DNA of 64,000 bases, taken from NCBI GenBank assembly GCA_026239495.1, contig CP110830.1, positions 2,046,001 through 2,110,000 of the forward strand, in the 5' to 3' direction. The notes under the pieces were generated by a model, which saw nothing but the letters and a program-made list of their open reading frames with translations, made no database searches and was not told where the DNA came from. This document shows positions 44,814 through 55,130 of the stretch, piece after piece. The translations under genes were made by a program, and so were the position numbers. The first letter of the stretch is position 1. Each line of letters begins with the position of its first letter. This DNA is from Spiroplasma phoeniceum (lineage in GTDB: Bacteria > Bacillota_I > Bacilli_A > Mycoplasmatales > Mycoplasmataceae).

Positions 44814-45596
44814 AATAATTCTCATTTTTGAAACTATTCTATTACATTGTTTTTGTACTTTATTTAAAGGGTTTTTCTTTTTTTTGTAGGTATTAGAACA
44901 TTGTTGTGAATTTTTTGAATTCCTTGATAAACACTATCAACTATTAATTTGGTATTTTTTAAAATTGAGATTTTTGATTCTTTAAATAAAGCATAATAAT
45001 GTTTTTTTCCAAGCGAAAAAATTGGTGCAATAATTTTTTTGGTTTCTTGTTCGATAATTGCTTGTGTTTTAATGGTGTGTTTTTTCTTTTTAACAGAATA
45101 AGATTGTTTTTGTCTTTTTTTGGGCGTTGGATTGGGGTTTTGGTAACATCAATAATAATAGTTTTATCATTAAAATAATCATTTTTTAGCGATTTTTTAC
45201 CAGCGAGTTGTTGAAAATCAGAGTGTTTAATTAAAATATTTTCAATTCACTTGATATTGCTATAACAACTAGATTCACTAATATCAAAACTTTTAGCAAG
45301 ATGAAAATAAGTCCGATATTCTCGTCAATACTATAAAGTCATCATTAGCCTATTTTCTAGTGATAATTTATTAGTTTTGCCGCCTTTTTTAAATTTTTCT
45401 ATTTCAGCTACTTGTAAAATATTTAACATTTTATTAAAAGTAGCTTTTTTGCTCCGGTTGATCGCAATAATTTTTTATCATTAATAAAATTAAATTTATC
45501 AAATTTCATAATTTTAATCTCCTATAATTTCTATTTTAATTTAAAAATATTTTATAGGAATTTTAAAATAATTAGATTAGGTTGTGCAAGAAGTCT
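44814..45596 (-). mobile_element. IS5-family element, type B, truncated
   Basis: The transposase start and one terminus (45596) remain. The 3' third is absent because the neighbouring copy abuts at AATAATTCTCATTTTTG. The same internal break point recurs in the pile-up at 57.7-58.8 kb. Confidence 0.9.
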
Positions 45597-45692
45597 AATA
45601 AAGGTTTTAAGAAAAAAATAGCAGTAGTAAAATTGCGTGATTCCCCTATTAATTCTTTTAGTCACATTATTAGTTTTTAAAATTTTCCTTAC

Positions 45693-46754
45693 CTATTCAT
45701 TATTATTTTCATTGTCCCTTTGAAAATCATTAATTTGTGTTTTAATTCGTTCACGACGTTTTGCTTCTGCTTCCTTTGCTGTTCGCTCTTCAATTTCTAA
45801 CATGCGTGATAAATAAGGATTACGATTAGTATGATATTCTTTAACGTGGTTCATATCTGGTTCAGAATCACTATTTCGTAAATCATGCAATTTCTTATGA
45901 TATCCTGATGCATTTTGTGATAATGGTTTCGGGTGACGAAGAAACTGATTATTTAAATTATTTTCTTGTAAATTAAGTAACATTTTAAATCTAACTGCTC
46001 CCGCTTTTGTTGAATTATGTTGGATTAATCGACGACGTTGCTGTAATGGCATATATTCAGAAAAATTATCATCAATATGGTAAGCTTCAACAACTGCATT
46101 GCGAATCTGTTCATTAATTTCTCTTTGCTCTTCAATTCCTTCAAACATTGCTTTTTTATCATAATCATCAACACTATGTTGTGGCATTGGATTACTAATT
46201 TTTTCTTTAATTTGTTCTAATTCTACTTTTAACTCAGATGTTCTATCGTCAAAAATATTTGCTCCACTTTTTCGTTGCTTTAATAAAAATGATACAGTTT
46301 GTGATGTTGGTTCAGATAGTTTATTTTTAGTTTTTAAAGTTGATGGCATAATTTCTTTATTTGTAACCGGATTATATTTTCGAAAATATGGTTCAATGTT
46401 ATTTTTATCAAAAGAAGAAATTTTTTCTTCAGTAATATTCGCTAACTCTGCCCTCTTCTCACTCACCCGCTGAGAAATAACATATTCAGTCGAAGTTATG
46501 GGACTATTTTCTTTTTGTTGTTTATATGAATGCAACATATTAACTTTAAATTCATCAGCACCATCTAATTTTTTTCCATATAAAGGTGAAATAACTTCAC
46601 ATAATGATGTTAAAGGAGGTTTATGCTTTTTATTTTCAATTGTAATTTTTTCGTTTTCATTTTTATATTGTTTTCGTTCCTGTTTTAAATGAGGATAAGC
46701 ATCGGCATGATTATAATAAGACTCTATTTTATGGTTTTTATTTTCACTCATCAT
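45693..46754 (-). CDS. Hypothetical charged protein
   Basis: The intact 353-residue protein starts MMSENKNHKIESYYNHADAY. AAAGGGGG lies 5 bases before the ATG pair at 46754/46751, so the upstream ATG at 46775 is unlikely. It is rich in Lys, Glu, Asn and Arg, with no membrane segment or signal. The C terminus is a long helix (MLEIEERTAKEAEAKRRERI) suggesting coiled coil. Likely cytoplasmic, perhaps structural. It is 38 bases downstream of the nicotinate phosphoribosyltransferase gene on the same strand and may share its transcript. No family recognised. Confidence 0.75.
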   Translation of the reverse strand: MMSENKNHKIESYYNHADAYPHLKQERKQYKNENEKITIENKKHKPPLTSLCEVISPLYGKKLDGADEFKVNMLHSYKQQKENSPITSTEYVISQRVSEKRAELANITEEKISSFDKNNIEPYFRKYNPVTNKEIMPSTLKTKNKLSEPTSQTVSFLLKQRKSGANIFDDRTSELKVELEQIKEKISNPMPQHSVDDYDKKAMFEGIEEQREINEQIRNAVVEAYHIDDNFSEYMPLQQRRRLIQHNSTKAGAVRFKMLLNLQENNLNNQFLRHPKPLSQNASGYHKKLHDLRNSDSEPDMNHVKEYHTNRNPYLSRMLEIEERTAKEAEAKRRERIKTQINDFQRDNENNNE

Positions 46755-46792
46755 GAAAACCCCCTTTATTTGCATATATTATAAAACATTTC

Positions 46793-47815
46793 TTATTTTT
46801 TAACTAGTCGATTTGAAGCAATATTACTCCGCCCAACCTTTGCTTGATCAACACCATTTAATTGAATAGCATCACCAGTAAAACCAATATTAATTTTTGA
46901 CAACGATTCACCAACGCCATAAATATCAACGGGAACACCTTCTTTTTCAAAATCCTGAATTTTTTGAGCATTAAATCCTGATGAAACAATAATTTTAATA
47001 TGTTGATATCCTGCCTTATCTATAGTTTGACGCAAAGCACGAATTAAGTGTTTATTGACACCATTAATTTCACTACTTGGATACTTATCTTCTTTTCCAA
47101 GAAAATATTTATCGATTAACGATTGAGAAGTATCAACACGAACTGCATATAAATTTGAAAATGCATGTGCTACTTGAAAAGTATCAGTAATAACGTCATT
47201 GTTATAATCAACTAAAGCCACTAATTTATCAGTTGGATAAAACTTTTGATAAGCTTTTAAAGCTGCAATTAAATCACCATTAAAAGCTTGGATTAAAGCA
47301 TGTGGAAAAGTCCCCATAGGCTCATAATTACCAACTAATTTTGTTACTTGTGCTGTTGTAACAAAATTAGTTATTCCACCAATTTTTGCAGCATAACCAT
47401 CGTTTTCTTGATTATAATAATAATCACTGCGATCATTCATATATATCACTGGCTTATTATTAGCTGCTTGTAATACACGATAACAATTTGTTGCAATGCT
47501 TGTCTGTCGTGCTAAAATACCATCAATAATACCTTCTAAATTGCCAAACTGATAATAATGCCCAGTTACTTTTAAAACTGGTTCATTAGCTTGAATTAAA
47601 TCGCCATCCGTTAAGGCAGTTATTTCTAAACTTTCTGCATTAAAAGCTTCTGTTTTTAATAATTCAACACATTCATTAACGCCTGCTAAAATAACGTTTT
47701 CTTCACGTTGAAAAAACTGCATTGTTATTAAATCATTTGGTTTTTCATTTTTTAAAATATTTGCTGTTTTTAAAAAATAAATTGCACTATAATACCCTGA
47801 CTTAATTTTGCTCAT
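46793..47815 (-). CDS. pncB: Nicotinate phosphoribosyltransferase
   Basis: The 340-residue enzyme converts nicotinate and PRPP to nicotinate mononucleotide, the first NAD salvage step. Visible motifs are an N-terminal YYSAIYFLKTANIL, LEGIIDGILARQTSIATNC, the MGTFPHALIQAFNGD segment typical of this type II fold, YNNDVITDTFQVAH, and the phosphate-binding end IIVSSGFNAQKI with VPVDIYGVGESL. The ATG at 47815 follows GAAAGGAATATT; the longer upstream frame overlaps ytpR and is not used. It matches the compact NAPRT subfamily of mollicutes in length. Intact. Confidence 0.9.
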   Translation of the reverse strand: MSKIKSGYYSAIYFLKTANILKNEKPNDLITMQFFQREENVILAGVNECVELLKTEAFNAESLEITALTDGDLIQANEPVLKVTGHYYQFGNLEGIIDGILARQTSIATNCYRVLQAANNKPVIYMNDRSDYYYNQENDGYAAKIGGITNFVTTAQVTKLVGNYEPMGTFPHALIQAFNGDLIAALKAYQKFYPTDKLVALVDYNNDVITDTFQVAHAFSNLYAVRVDTSQSLIDKYFLGKEDKYPSSEINGVNKHLIRALRQTIDKAGYQHIKIIVSSGFNAQKIQDFEKEGVPVDIYGVGESLSKINIGFTGDAIQLNGVDQAKVGRSNIASNRLVKK

Positions 47816-47828
47816 TATAATATTCCTT

Positions 47829-48428
47829 TCAAAAACTATTTCCCAGATGATATTGTTGCTTTGATAATAACATAATTTTCTTACCAAGAATAGTAATTGG
47901 TAATCCCAATTCGCGTTCAGAACAAAGCATTCCATTTGAAATAACTCCTAGTAATTCACTAGGAACAATTTTTAAACCTGAAGGCATAATTGCCCCAACA
48001 CGCGCAACGACAACCAATTGGCCAATATCACAATTATCAGCTCCACAAATAATTTGTTCAGTTGATAAGCCGTTGTCTACTTGACAAATATTTAATTTAT
48101 CTGAATTAGGATGTTTTTTACGCTCAAGAATTTTACCAACAATAAATTGTGGTTGTTTATTAATATTAAAAGAATAATCTTTTTGTCTAAAAATACCTCC
48201 CAACTCTGCTAATAAATCAGAATTATCACTATTAATTCCTAACTTCAAAGATGTTGTTAAATGTTTACTAGCATTTAACAAATTAAACCCACAACATTGG
48301 TGGTTTTGATTATAAAATAAGACATAATCATTATTAATAACATAATTAACTGCATCAGGTGTCGATTCATATCCCATTAAAACATCAAAGCCTTGATTAT
48401 AAAATAAACCAATTGTTTTTGTTCTCAT
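47829..48428 (-). CDS. ytpR: YtpR-family tRNA-binding protein
   Basis: The 199-residue protein starts MRTKTIGLFYNQGFDVLMGY. Its second half is a tRNA-binding (EMAP-II/PheT-N type) OB fold: VGKILERKKHPNSDKLNICQ, then TEQIICGADNCDIGQLVVVA and LGVISNGMLCSERELGL. This is the YtpR form that lacks the rest of PheT. Its exact role is unknown; the fold binds tRNA. TAAGGAGC precedes the ATG. The frame lies 13 bases before pncB and overlaps the end of the M42 pseudogene. Intact. Confidence 0.9.
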   Translation of the reverse strand: MRTKTIGLFYNQGFDVLMGYESTPDAVNYVINNDYVLFYNQNHQCCGFNLLNASKHLTTSLKLGINSDNSDLLAELGGIFRQKDYSFNINKQPQFIVGKILERKKHPNSDKLNICQVDNGLSTEQIICGADNCDIGQLVVVARVGAIMPSGLKIVPSELLGVISNGMLCSERELGLPITILGKKIMLLSKQQYHLGNSF

Positions 48429-48662
48429 TTTTGCTCCTTACTACTTCAATTAAATTCTTTAATTTTTGTTTCATCTAAATCTTCAATAATTGTTGTTACT
48501 AACTTAATTGTTTCATTAAAGTTATCTAAATCAATAATACCACTAATTGTATGAAAATTACGGGCAATTAAACACGACTCAATAGTTGGAATACCGGCTG
48601 CTGTTAAATGAATAGATCCAGCATCACTTCCTCCTGACGAAATATAAAATTGATATTTTATT

Positions 48663-49732
48663 AGACTTCTTGCGATACCTGGTTTTATTATTAAAATATT
48701 ATTATAAAATATAATTTATGAGGATATTAAATTATGAAATTTGATGAATTTAAAAATATTAATGATAAAGAATGATTAAGATTAACAAGAATAAAACAAG
48801 ATATTTTTAATAAAATGTTAGATATTTTACAAGTAGCTGAAATAGAAAAATTTAAAAAAGGTGGCAAAGCTAATAAATTATCACTAGAAAATCGATTATT
48901 GATGACTTTATCGTATTGACGAGAATATCGAACTTATTTTCATCTTGGAAAAAATTTCGGAATTAGTGAAGCTAATTGTTATCGCAATATCAAGTGAATT
49001 GAAGATATTTTAATTAAACACCCTGATTTTCAGCAAGTTGCTGGTAAAAAAGCACTAATAAATGATTATTTTAATTATAAAACTATTATTATTGATGCTA
49101 CCGAAACCCCAATCCAACGCCCAAAAAAAGACAAAAACAATCTTATTCTGGTAAAAAGAAAAAACACACTATTAAAACACAAGTAATTATCGAACAAGAA
49201 ACCAAAAAAATTATTGCAACAAGTTTTTCACTTGGTAAAAAACACGATTATGCTTTATTTAAAGAATCAAAAATCGCAATTTTAAAAAATACCAAATTAA
49301 TAGTTGATAGTGGTTATCAAGGAATACAAAAAATTCACAATAATGTTATAATGCCCACAAAGAAAACTAAGAAAAAACATTTAAATAAAGAACAAAAACA
49401 ACATAATAGACTAGTTTCAAAAATAAGAATTATTATTGAAAATATTTTTGCTATTCTTAAAAAATTTAAAATTATTACAGAAAAATATAGAAATCGTAGA
49501 AAACGATTTAGTTTAAGATTTAATTTAATTGCTTCAATTTATAATTTACAATTATTATAGTTATCATAAAAGATTTATTTAAAATTAACGAATTTGAACA
49601 ATAAAATAATTTTTCGTTGTGGCAAAATATTAAATTTTTAAATAAAAGACATAATTAATTAAAATTATAATTTTATATTAACCCCTTTTTACAAATATTT
49701 GAAATTATTTTAATGGGTTATGCAAGAAGTCT
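48663..49732 (+). mobile_element. IS5-family element, type A, apparently intact
   Basis: The 1070-bp copy has both termini and TA flanks, inserted antisense in the M42 peptidase pseudogene. Confidence 0.95.
48734..49560 (+). CDS. IS5-family transposase, -1 frameshift fusion
   Basis: Both frames are open and joined at the A7 site near 49123-49129; catalytic motifs are kept. It carries LTRIKQDIF (Arg for Gly) near the N terminus. Likely functional. Confidence 0.8.
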
Positions 49733-50719
49733 ATTATATGTTCTTTTATAAATTTAAGTTGATATTGAATTAAATCATAACGCGTAATATAGCCATTATC
49801 CATTCCGCGTAACATTACCCCTCGTCCTAATTGACCAAAAGTTGTTGTTGATTCATAATCTTGTCCTGGTGAAACATCAGTTATAATTGCAAAATCAGGA
49901 TTAATTAATGCTGTCGCTGTTTTAGCACCGTGATTTCAAACTTCTTATTGCACACTAAAACCAACATATAAATCATAGTCTAGTTGTTTATTTTTAAGTT
50001 GTTCTAAAACTTCTAATCTTAAAATAACACCCATTCGGTTATCAATCGCTTTTGATAATAATCGTTTATCATTTAAGAAAAATGTTGGAAATTCACAAAT
50101 TACAAAATTTCCTTCTCGAATTCCAGATTTATAGGCTTCTGCTTGTGAAGAAAAACCAAAATCAACTAACATATTAGCAATTATCGTTGGTTTTAATCGA
50201 GCTTCTGGTGATAAAAAATGCGGTGCAATTGCTGAAATAGCACCAATCAAAAACGTTCCATCATCTTTTAATAACTTTACTCCTTTAGCTAATAATGTTT
50301 ATTTTCAAATACCTCCTAATGGATTAATACGAACTAAACCTTTACTATTAATTTGGCTGACCATAAAGCCAGCTTCATCACAATGTGCCATTAACATTAC
50401 TTTTTTGGATTTGTAATTCCTTTTTGATTTCGAATTACAGCAAAGCAACTCCCAAAATTATCCCGAATTATTTCTGAAGTATATTTTTGATAATATTGCT
50501 TTAATAGTTTAACAACTTCTTTTCCACATCCAGATGTTCCAAATGTTTGTAAAATAGTCTCATAAATTTTTTCTGTTCAGTAGTAATTTTTATTGTTATC
50601 TTCCTTTCATCATTGAAATTATTATATCAAAGTTTATAATTAATATATTGTTAAGACGTTAACAATACCTTAGCTTATATTCAATGATACTTAAGAGATA
50701 GAAATAAATGGAGGAAAAT

Positions 50720-51562
50720 ATGCGCAAAGTTGCATTAATAATCGACTCATCTTCTGGAATTAAGAAAGACGATTTTAAAAAATATGAAGATACTTATTTA
50801 TTACCATTATTACTAAATTTTCCAGATGGAAGTGAAGTAGAAGATGACGAAGATGTTATTTCGTTTAATGAATTTTATGATATTTTAGAATATCAAGTTA
50901 TCAAAACTAGTCAAATTCCAATGGGAAAAATGTTAAGTATTTGAAATGAATTGTTAAAAAAATATGATGGCATTGTTTTTATGGGATTATCAAAGGGGCT
51001 ATCTGGTCAACATGAAAATATTTCAATGTTAGCTCAAGGTGATAAATATAAAAACAAAGTCTTTGTTATTGATACTGACGGGATAAGTCAACTGTTAGTA
51101 TATATGATTGATCTAGTATATCAATGAATTGCAGAAGGAATTGAATTATCAAAAATTCAATCAAAACTTAATTTAATTAAAACAAAAGTTAGCGCCTTTA
51201 TTATCCCAAAAAGTTTGGAAACTTTAAAACGCGGGGGTCGAATTACAGCCGCAGCGGCAGCTTTAGCATCTCTTTTGAAGATAACCCCTATTTTGAGATA
51301 TGATGGTCGTATTGATAAATTTTATAAAACTAGAACATTTAAAAAAGCTGTTGAAACAGCTTTAGGACAAATAAAAAAAGAGCGGCAAAATTGAAAAAAC
51401 ATTATTTTATTGTATTCAAAAACAGACGATGAAACATTAAAAGAAGTTTACAATATTATTGAAGACGCGGGTGCTAAAATTACTTCAACATACATTTTGT
51501 CAAATGTTATAGCAGCTCATACAGGAGCAAATACTGTTGTGCTGGTATGTTGAGATGAATAA
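50720..51562 (+). CDS. DegV family fatty-acid-binding protein
   Basis: The 280-residue protein starts MRKVALIIDSSSGIKKDDFK; GGAGG lies 6 bases upstream of this ATG (50720), so the ATG at 50708, which overlaps that site, is not used. The first domain has the DegV signature start (D.S.G), KTSQIPMGKM, FMGLSKGLSGQHEN and FVIDTDGISQLL. The second has SLETLKRGGRITAAAAALAS then LLKITPILRYDGRI. Family role: bind fatty acids and deliver them for phosphorylation (FakB-like). It is first in a tandem pair, 15 bases before the second DegV gene. Intact. Confidence 0.85.
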
Positions 51563-51577
51563 AAGGAGGTACAACCA

Positions 51578-52435
51578 ATGAATAAAAAAATTGCAATCTT
51601 AACTGATTCATCAGCAGGTTTCACAACGGCAGAAATTAAACAATTAGGTATTCATGTTATTCCCTTACACATTATTTTAAATAATGAAGTTGATATCTTA
51701 GATACGGAAGAAGAAATAACAAAACATAATTTTTATGAAGTTATTCAAACAGGAACAACAAAAACAAGTCAAGCATCAACTGGTGAATTAATGGTTAAAT
51801 ATGACAAAATTTTAAAAACATATGATGAAATTATTCATTATCCAATTGCCGAGAAACTTTCAAGCCAATATGCAACTGCTTATCTTTTAAGTCAAGATGA
51901 AAAATATCGTGAAAAAGTTCATGTTGTTCGTAATCATACAGCAGCTTTTGCTTTAAAAACATTAATAATTTATGCTAATGAATTAACAAAACAAAAGCTT
52001 AGTGTCGAAGAAATTATTACAAAAACAAATGAACTTGAACAAAAAACATATATGGCAATGATTCCCGATAGTTTAGATCGTTTATCAAAAGGTGGACGTG
52101 TTGGAAAAGTTTTATTATCATTAATTAACTTATTTAAAATTAAAATTTTAATTCAATGAGGAGAACATCCTAAAAAAATTGCCTCATCACGAACTTTAAA
52201 TAATTTAATTGAAACTTTAGTTGAAGCATGAGAAAAATTTAAAAAAACATTTAAAATAAACTTTCAATTATTTGTTTTAAAAACAAGTGAATGTGCTAGC
52301 AAAGTTTGAGATAATGTTACACAAAAATTAAATGAATTAAAAGTTAATTACCACACAGAAAATTTAGCTAATATCTTTGTTGCACATGCAGGGTTAAATA
52401 CAATTGCTTTTGTTGCTGTTCCACGAATTAAATAG
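51578..52435 (+). CDS. DegV family fatty-acid-binding protein
   Basis: The 285-residue protein starts MNKKIAILTDSSAGFTTAEI, with the typical TDSSAGF. It then has KTSQASTGELMVKYDKI, IHYPIAEKLSSQYATAYLLS, VVRNHTAAFALKTLIIYANE, PDSLDRLSKGGRVGKVLLSL and the end FVAHAGLNTIAFVAVPRIK. AAAGGAGG precedes the ATG. It is paralogous to the gene before it, with low identity, so the two may bind different acyl chains. Intact and followed by a strong terminator. Confidence 0.87.
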
Positions 52436-52439
52436 TAAT

Positions 52440-52480
52440 GAAAAATCATTTCTAATATTAGAAATGATTTTTCATTTTTT
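52440..52480. terminator. Bidirectional terminator
   Basis: A perfect inverted repeat, GAAAAATCATTTCTAA and its complement, lies at 52440-52473, followed by ATTTTTT. It separates the DegV pair (plus) from the tRNA genes (minus). Confidence 0.85.
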
Positions 52481-52490
52481 CTTAATTAAA

Positions 52491-52583
52491 TGGCGGAAGT
52501 AAAGAGATTCGAACTCTTGCATGGATCACTCCATCTAACGGTTTTCGAGACCGCCCCCTTCAACCAGACTTGGGTATACTTCC
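52491..52583 (-). tRNA. tRNA-Ser (anticodon CGA)
   Basis: The 93-nt gene has acceptor stem GGAAGTA/TACTTCC, discriminator G and an encoded CCA. The anticodon stem GCGGT/ACCGT closes the loop CTCGAAA, so the anticodon is CGA (codon UCG). The long variable arm (GATGGAGTGATCCATG region) is typical of tRNA-Ser, as is the TTCGAAT T loop. Confidence 0.95.
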
Positions 52584-52594
52584 ACTGTTTAACC

Positions 52595-52669
52595 TGGCAG
52601 GGGCGACAGGACTTGAACCCATAACGTACGGTGTTGGAGACCGCTGTTTTACCATTAAACTACACCCCT
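52595..52669 (-). tRNA. tRNA-Trp (anticodon CCA)
   Basis: The 75-nt gene has acceptor AGGGGTG/CGCCCCT, discriminator G and an encoded CCA. The anticodon stem GCGGT/ACCGT closes the loop CTCCAAC, giving CCA for UGG. The D arm TAGTTTAATGGTAAAAC and T arm GGGTTCAAGTCC are normal. Confidence 0.93.
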
Positions 52670-52771
52670 AAATTCTTTTTAAATCATAACATAATAAGAT
52701 AAATATAGCAAAATAAAAAAGTATTTCCATACTTTCATGCACAGTTTCAAATAACTGAGAATTATTTTTTT

Positions 52772-54142
52772 TTAATTTAAAATGCTTTTTAATTCAAATT
52801 GAATTGAAGGCGTTTTTAATTTTAAAACCCTTCTATAATTATTATACTCAACAATATAATTATCTATCATATTTTTTAGCTCATTAAAATTTTGATAGCA
52901 TTACAAAAGTTAAGTTTTTATAAAAAATATAAATAAAATAATTGGATAAATTTTTAAAAATCCTGATTTATTAGTGTTTTAAATTTATCAAAAATAGTAA
53001 AAAAATACTTTTTATACCAAAACCTCAACCTTTTTCTTACTACCAAAATTTTTGTATTTTGTTATATTTTTATTTTCTTTTTTTAAAATTGAAAACCAAT
53101 TTTCAATAGGTGAATTATCTAAACAATTTCCACTTCGATACATACTTATAGTTACTCCATAATCTCTTAATAAATCAAAATATGCATGTGAAGTAAAATG
53201 AATGCCTTGATCATAATTAATTATTAATTGACCAGGTTTAATTTTTCGATTAATTAAGCTTTGTTTTAAACAATTAATTACTCAATTTACTGTTGGCCTC
53301 ACTGTTAGTGAGTATCCAACAATTGCATTACTAAATAAGTCTTTAATAGCAAATAAATATACTGATTCTGAATATATTTTAATTATTGTAATATCACTTG
53401 ATTGTTTTTGATTCATTTGATTAGAATTAAAATTACGTTTAAGTAAATAGGGGTATTTTTTATGTTCATATAACATATTATTAAAATGTTTAATTCGTTT
53501 TTTGTGTTTAATTCTAACTTCAGAACATATTTGTAATATCTTCATATAACGATATACAGTACTTGCTGATATTTTTATTTTTTGTTCTTCCAAATCAAGG
53601 TTTATTTGTCGATGACTTTTATTTTTATTGTTTTTTCAAATTATTTTAATTATTTCTAATATATTGTAATCAATTTTTCATTCATATTTTTCATGAATAT
53701 TTTTATATTTATTTAATTTACCATATGAAGTGCATAATATTTTTAAAAATTATCTTAATGGTAATATTGAGTTGTTATTTAATTCGTTTTTAATAAAATC
53801 AATTTGTTTTCTAATGTTCATCTTTGTTTTTGTTTTTGGAAGAGATTCAAGCTTTTTTAAAATATTATTTTCTGCTTTTATTTGTTCATTTTCTTTTGTT
53901 AATAAATATATAGTTTCATCATGCGGATTATTAAAAATCGGCATTTTTTTAATATATGTTCGTTTATCAAATTTTTTATCTTTATTGAAAACATTAATTC
54001 ACCTAGAAATAGTTGCAGTACTTATTTCATATTCTTTAGATATTAAAGATATTGATTTATTATATTCGTAATATTCGTTAATAATTTTAGTTTTAAATTC
54101 AATATCATGGTCTTTTGGTCCTTTAGTTTTACCCTTTTCCAT
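52772..54142 (-). pseudogene. IS3-family transposase OrfA/OrfB, degenerate
   Basis: OrfA (from 54142) reads KDHDIEFKTKIINEYYEYNK and the helix-turn-helix SLISKEYEISTATISRWINV without the early stop of the other copy. OrfB carries SASTVYRYMKILQICSEVRI, the Asp in SSDITIIKIYSES and the Asp in IINYDQGIHFTSHAYFDLL. The MITE at 52894-53044 interrupts it after NSPIENWFSILKKENK. It cannot make a complete product. Confidence 0.8.
52894..53044 (+). repeat. MITE copy 4 with 8-bp target duplication
   Basis: The 151-bp copy is inserted in the IS3-family OrfB. It is flanked by exact AAAATTTT repeats (52886-52893 and 53045-53052). The other IS3 copy shows the empty site with one AAAATTTT, confirming insertion with duplication. 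Confidence 0.95.
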
Positions 54143-54258
54143 ATAAAAAATGTTTCTCCTAGCTTTATATATTTAATAATAACCTAGAAAGGTTTTTTAT
54201 TTCATATTCTAAGTTAAAAGAAACATTGTAATTTCCATACTTTCATCTTTTTATGTTA

Positions 54259-54334
54259 TGGCAGGGGTAGCAGGACTTGAACCCACAACACCCGGATTTG
54301 AAGTCCGGTGTTCTACCGATTGAACTATACCCCT
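54259..54334 (-). tRNA. tRNA-Trp (anticodon UCA, reads UGA)
   Basis: The 76-nt gene has acceptor AGGGGTA/TACCCCT, discriminator G and an encoded CCA. The anticodon stem CCGGA/TCCGG closes the loop CTTCAAA, giving UCA. This tRNA decodes UGA as Trp and is the molecular basis of the code seen in every gene here. It lies upstream of tRNA-Trp(CCA) on the same strand, now separated from it by the IS3-family insertion. Confidence 0.96.
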
Positions 54335-54405
54335 AACAAGATAAATTAAGCGCCTAAATTGGGACTTAATCATTTTAACAAAATAATAGAAAATAGCAAA
54401 TAATT

Positions 54406-54891
54406 TTACTTATTTTCTTCATTGAAGTACTCTTCAAATTGAAGTGGTTCATATTTTTTATTGTGGCACTGGTCACATATTCCATGCCCTTCAATTTTAA
54501 AATGGATTGGTTCTCAATTAATATTTGTCATTACATCTTTTAAATTATCTAACTTAATTTCATGTAAAATATTCGTATCTTTAATATGAACAACATTTTT
54601 ACAAATATCACAAACAATATGAAAGGATGGGTTTTCTGCTAAATCATATCAAATTTGTTTACCATCAAAAGAATTTGTAAAAACAATATGCTCACTAATT
54701 AATAAATCAATTGTGTTGTAAACTGACATTAAATTAACATTTTTAAATTCTTGTTCTAATAATGTTACAATTTCAGTTAACGTTAAATGTTGCTTTTCTG
54801 ATAAAATTTTAATAATTGCTAACCTAATTTCAGTAATTCGGTAATTTTTACTTTTTAATAACTGTACAATCCCATCATATGATAGTGCCAT
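54406..54891 (-). CDS. Fur/PerR-family metal-dependent regulator
   Basis: The 161-residue protein starts MALSYDGIVQLLKSKNYRIT. The winged helix is visible (EIRLAIIKILSEKQHLTLTE and VNLMSVYNTIDLLISEHIVF, matching the family's S..TVYR.L..L...G). The metal region has FHIVCDICKNVVHIKDTN and EGHGICDQCHNKKYEP, two CxxC pairs for structural zinc. UGA is Trp in QIWYDLAE. Family role: repressor sensing iron, manganese or peroxide. GGAG lies 9 bases before the ATG at 54891. It is 14 bases downstream of acpP, in the same operon. Which metal it senses is not clear. Confidence 0.85.
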
Positions 54892-54905
54892 TGCCACCAG
54901 CTCCT

Positions 54906-55130
54906 TTATTTTTTAATTTCTTTAATAACTTCAACTAAATCTGCAACTGTTTTAATATCCATTAATTTATCATTTGGTATTTGAATCCCACATTTTTTCT
55001 CAGCCTCAATAACTAAATCCATCAAATCTAATGAATCTAATCCTAATGTTTTAAACTCCGTATTTAAATCAATTGGTTTAGAAATTCCACCTTCTTTTAA
55101 AACTTTTTTAATTTCATCTAGCACATTCAT
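54906..55130 (-). CDS. acpP: Acyl carrier protein
   Basis: The 74-residue protein starts MNVLDEIKKVLKEGGISKPI. The phosphopantetheine attachment Ser is in LGLDSLDLMDLVIEAEKK (residue 34), followed by IPNDKLMDIKTVADLVEVIK. This is the usual four-helix ACP. It carries acyl chains for lipid synthesis. GAGGG precedes the ATG. First gene of the acpP and Fur-family gene pair. Confidence 0.95.
   Translation of the reverse strand: MNVLDEIKKVLKEGGISKPIDLNTEFKTLGLDSLDLMDLVIEAEKKCGIQIPNDKLMDIKTVADLVEVIKEIKK

Larger units (their letters stand above)
48376..50605 (-). pseudogene. M42-family metallo-aminopeptidase, IS-split and degenerate
   Basis: The N region reads TILQTFGTSGCGKEVVKLLK, then metal-site VMLMAHCDEAGFMVSQINSK, AIDNRMGVILRLEVLEQL, and VGFSVQ followed by TAA where the family has the catalytic Glu pair (VGF..QEEVG..GA). 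It continues HGAKTATALINPDFAIITDV. After the IS (48663-49732) it resumes YISSGGSDAGSIHLTAAGIP. Several frame changes, a TAA after GGIWK and a probable ATG-to-ATA start change near 50600 confirm decay. Family role: dinuclear metal exopeptidase trimming peptides in the cytoplasm. Removing the IS and one TA restores local frame. Confidence 0.8.
52724..54246 (-). mobile_element. IS3-family (IS150-like) element with perfect 15-bp flanking repeats, carrying a MITE
   Basis: The element proper is 52739-54231. Exact repeats TTTCCATACTTTCAT flank it at 52724-52738 and 54232-54246. It lies between the two tRNA-Trp genes. Without the MITE and its duplication it matches the 1333-bp copy at 33499 in length. 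Confidence 0.9.

Noticed and set aside
46793-47935. Longer start for the nicotinate phosphoribosyltransferase (at 47935)
   Set aside because: The extra 40 residues overlap ytpR and resemble no family sequence; ATG at 47815 has GAAAGGA upstream and a normal N terminus.
52595-52669. tRNA-Gly(UCC) reading of this gene
   Set aside because: The 5-bp anticodon stem GCGGT/ACCGT fixes a 7-base loop CTCCAAC with T at position 33, so the anticodon is CCA (Trp).
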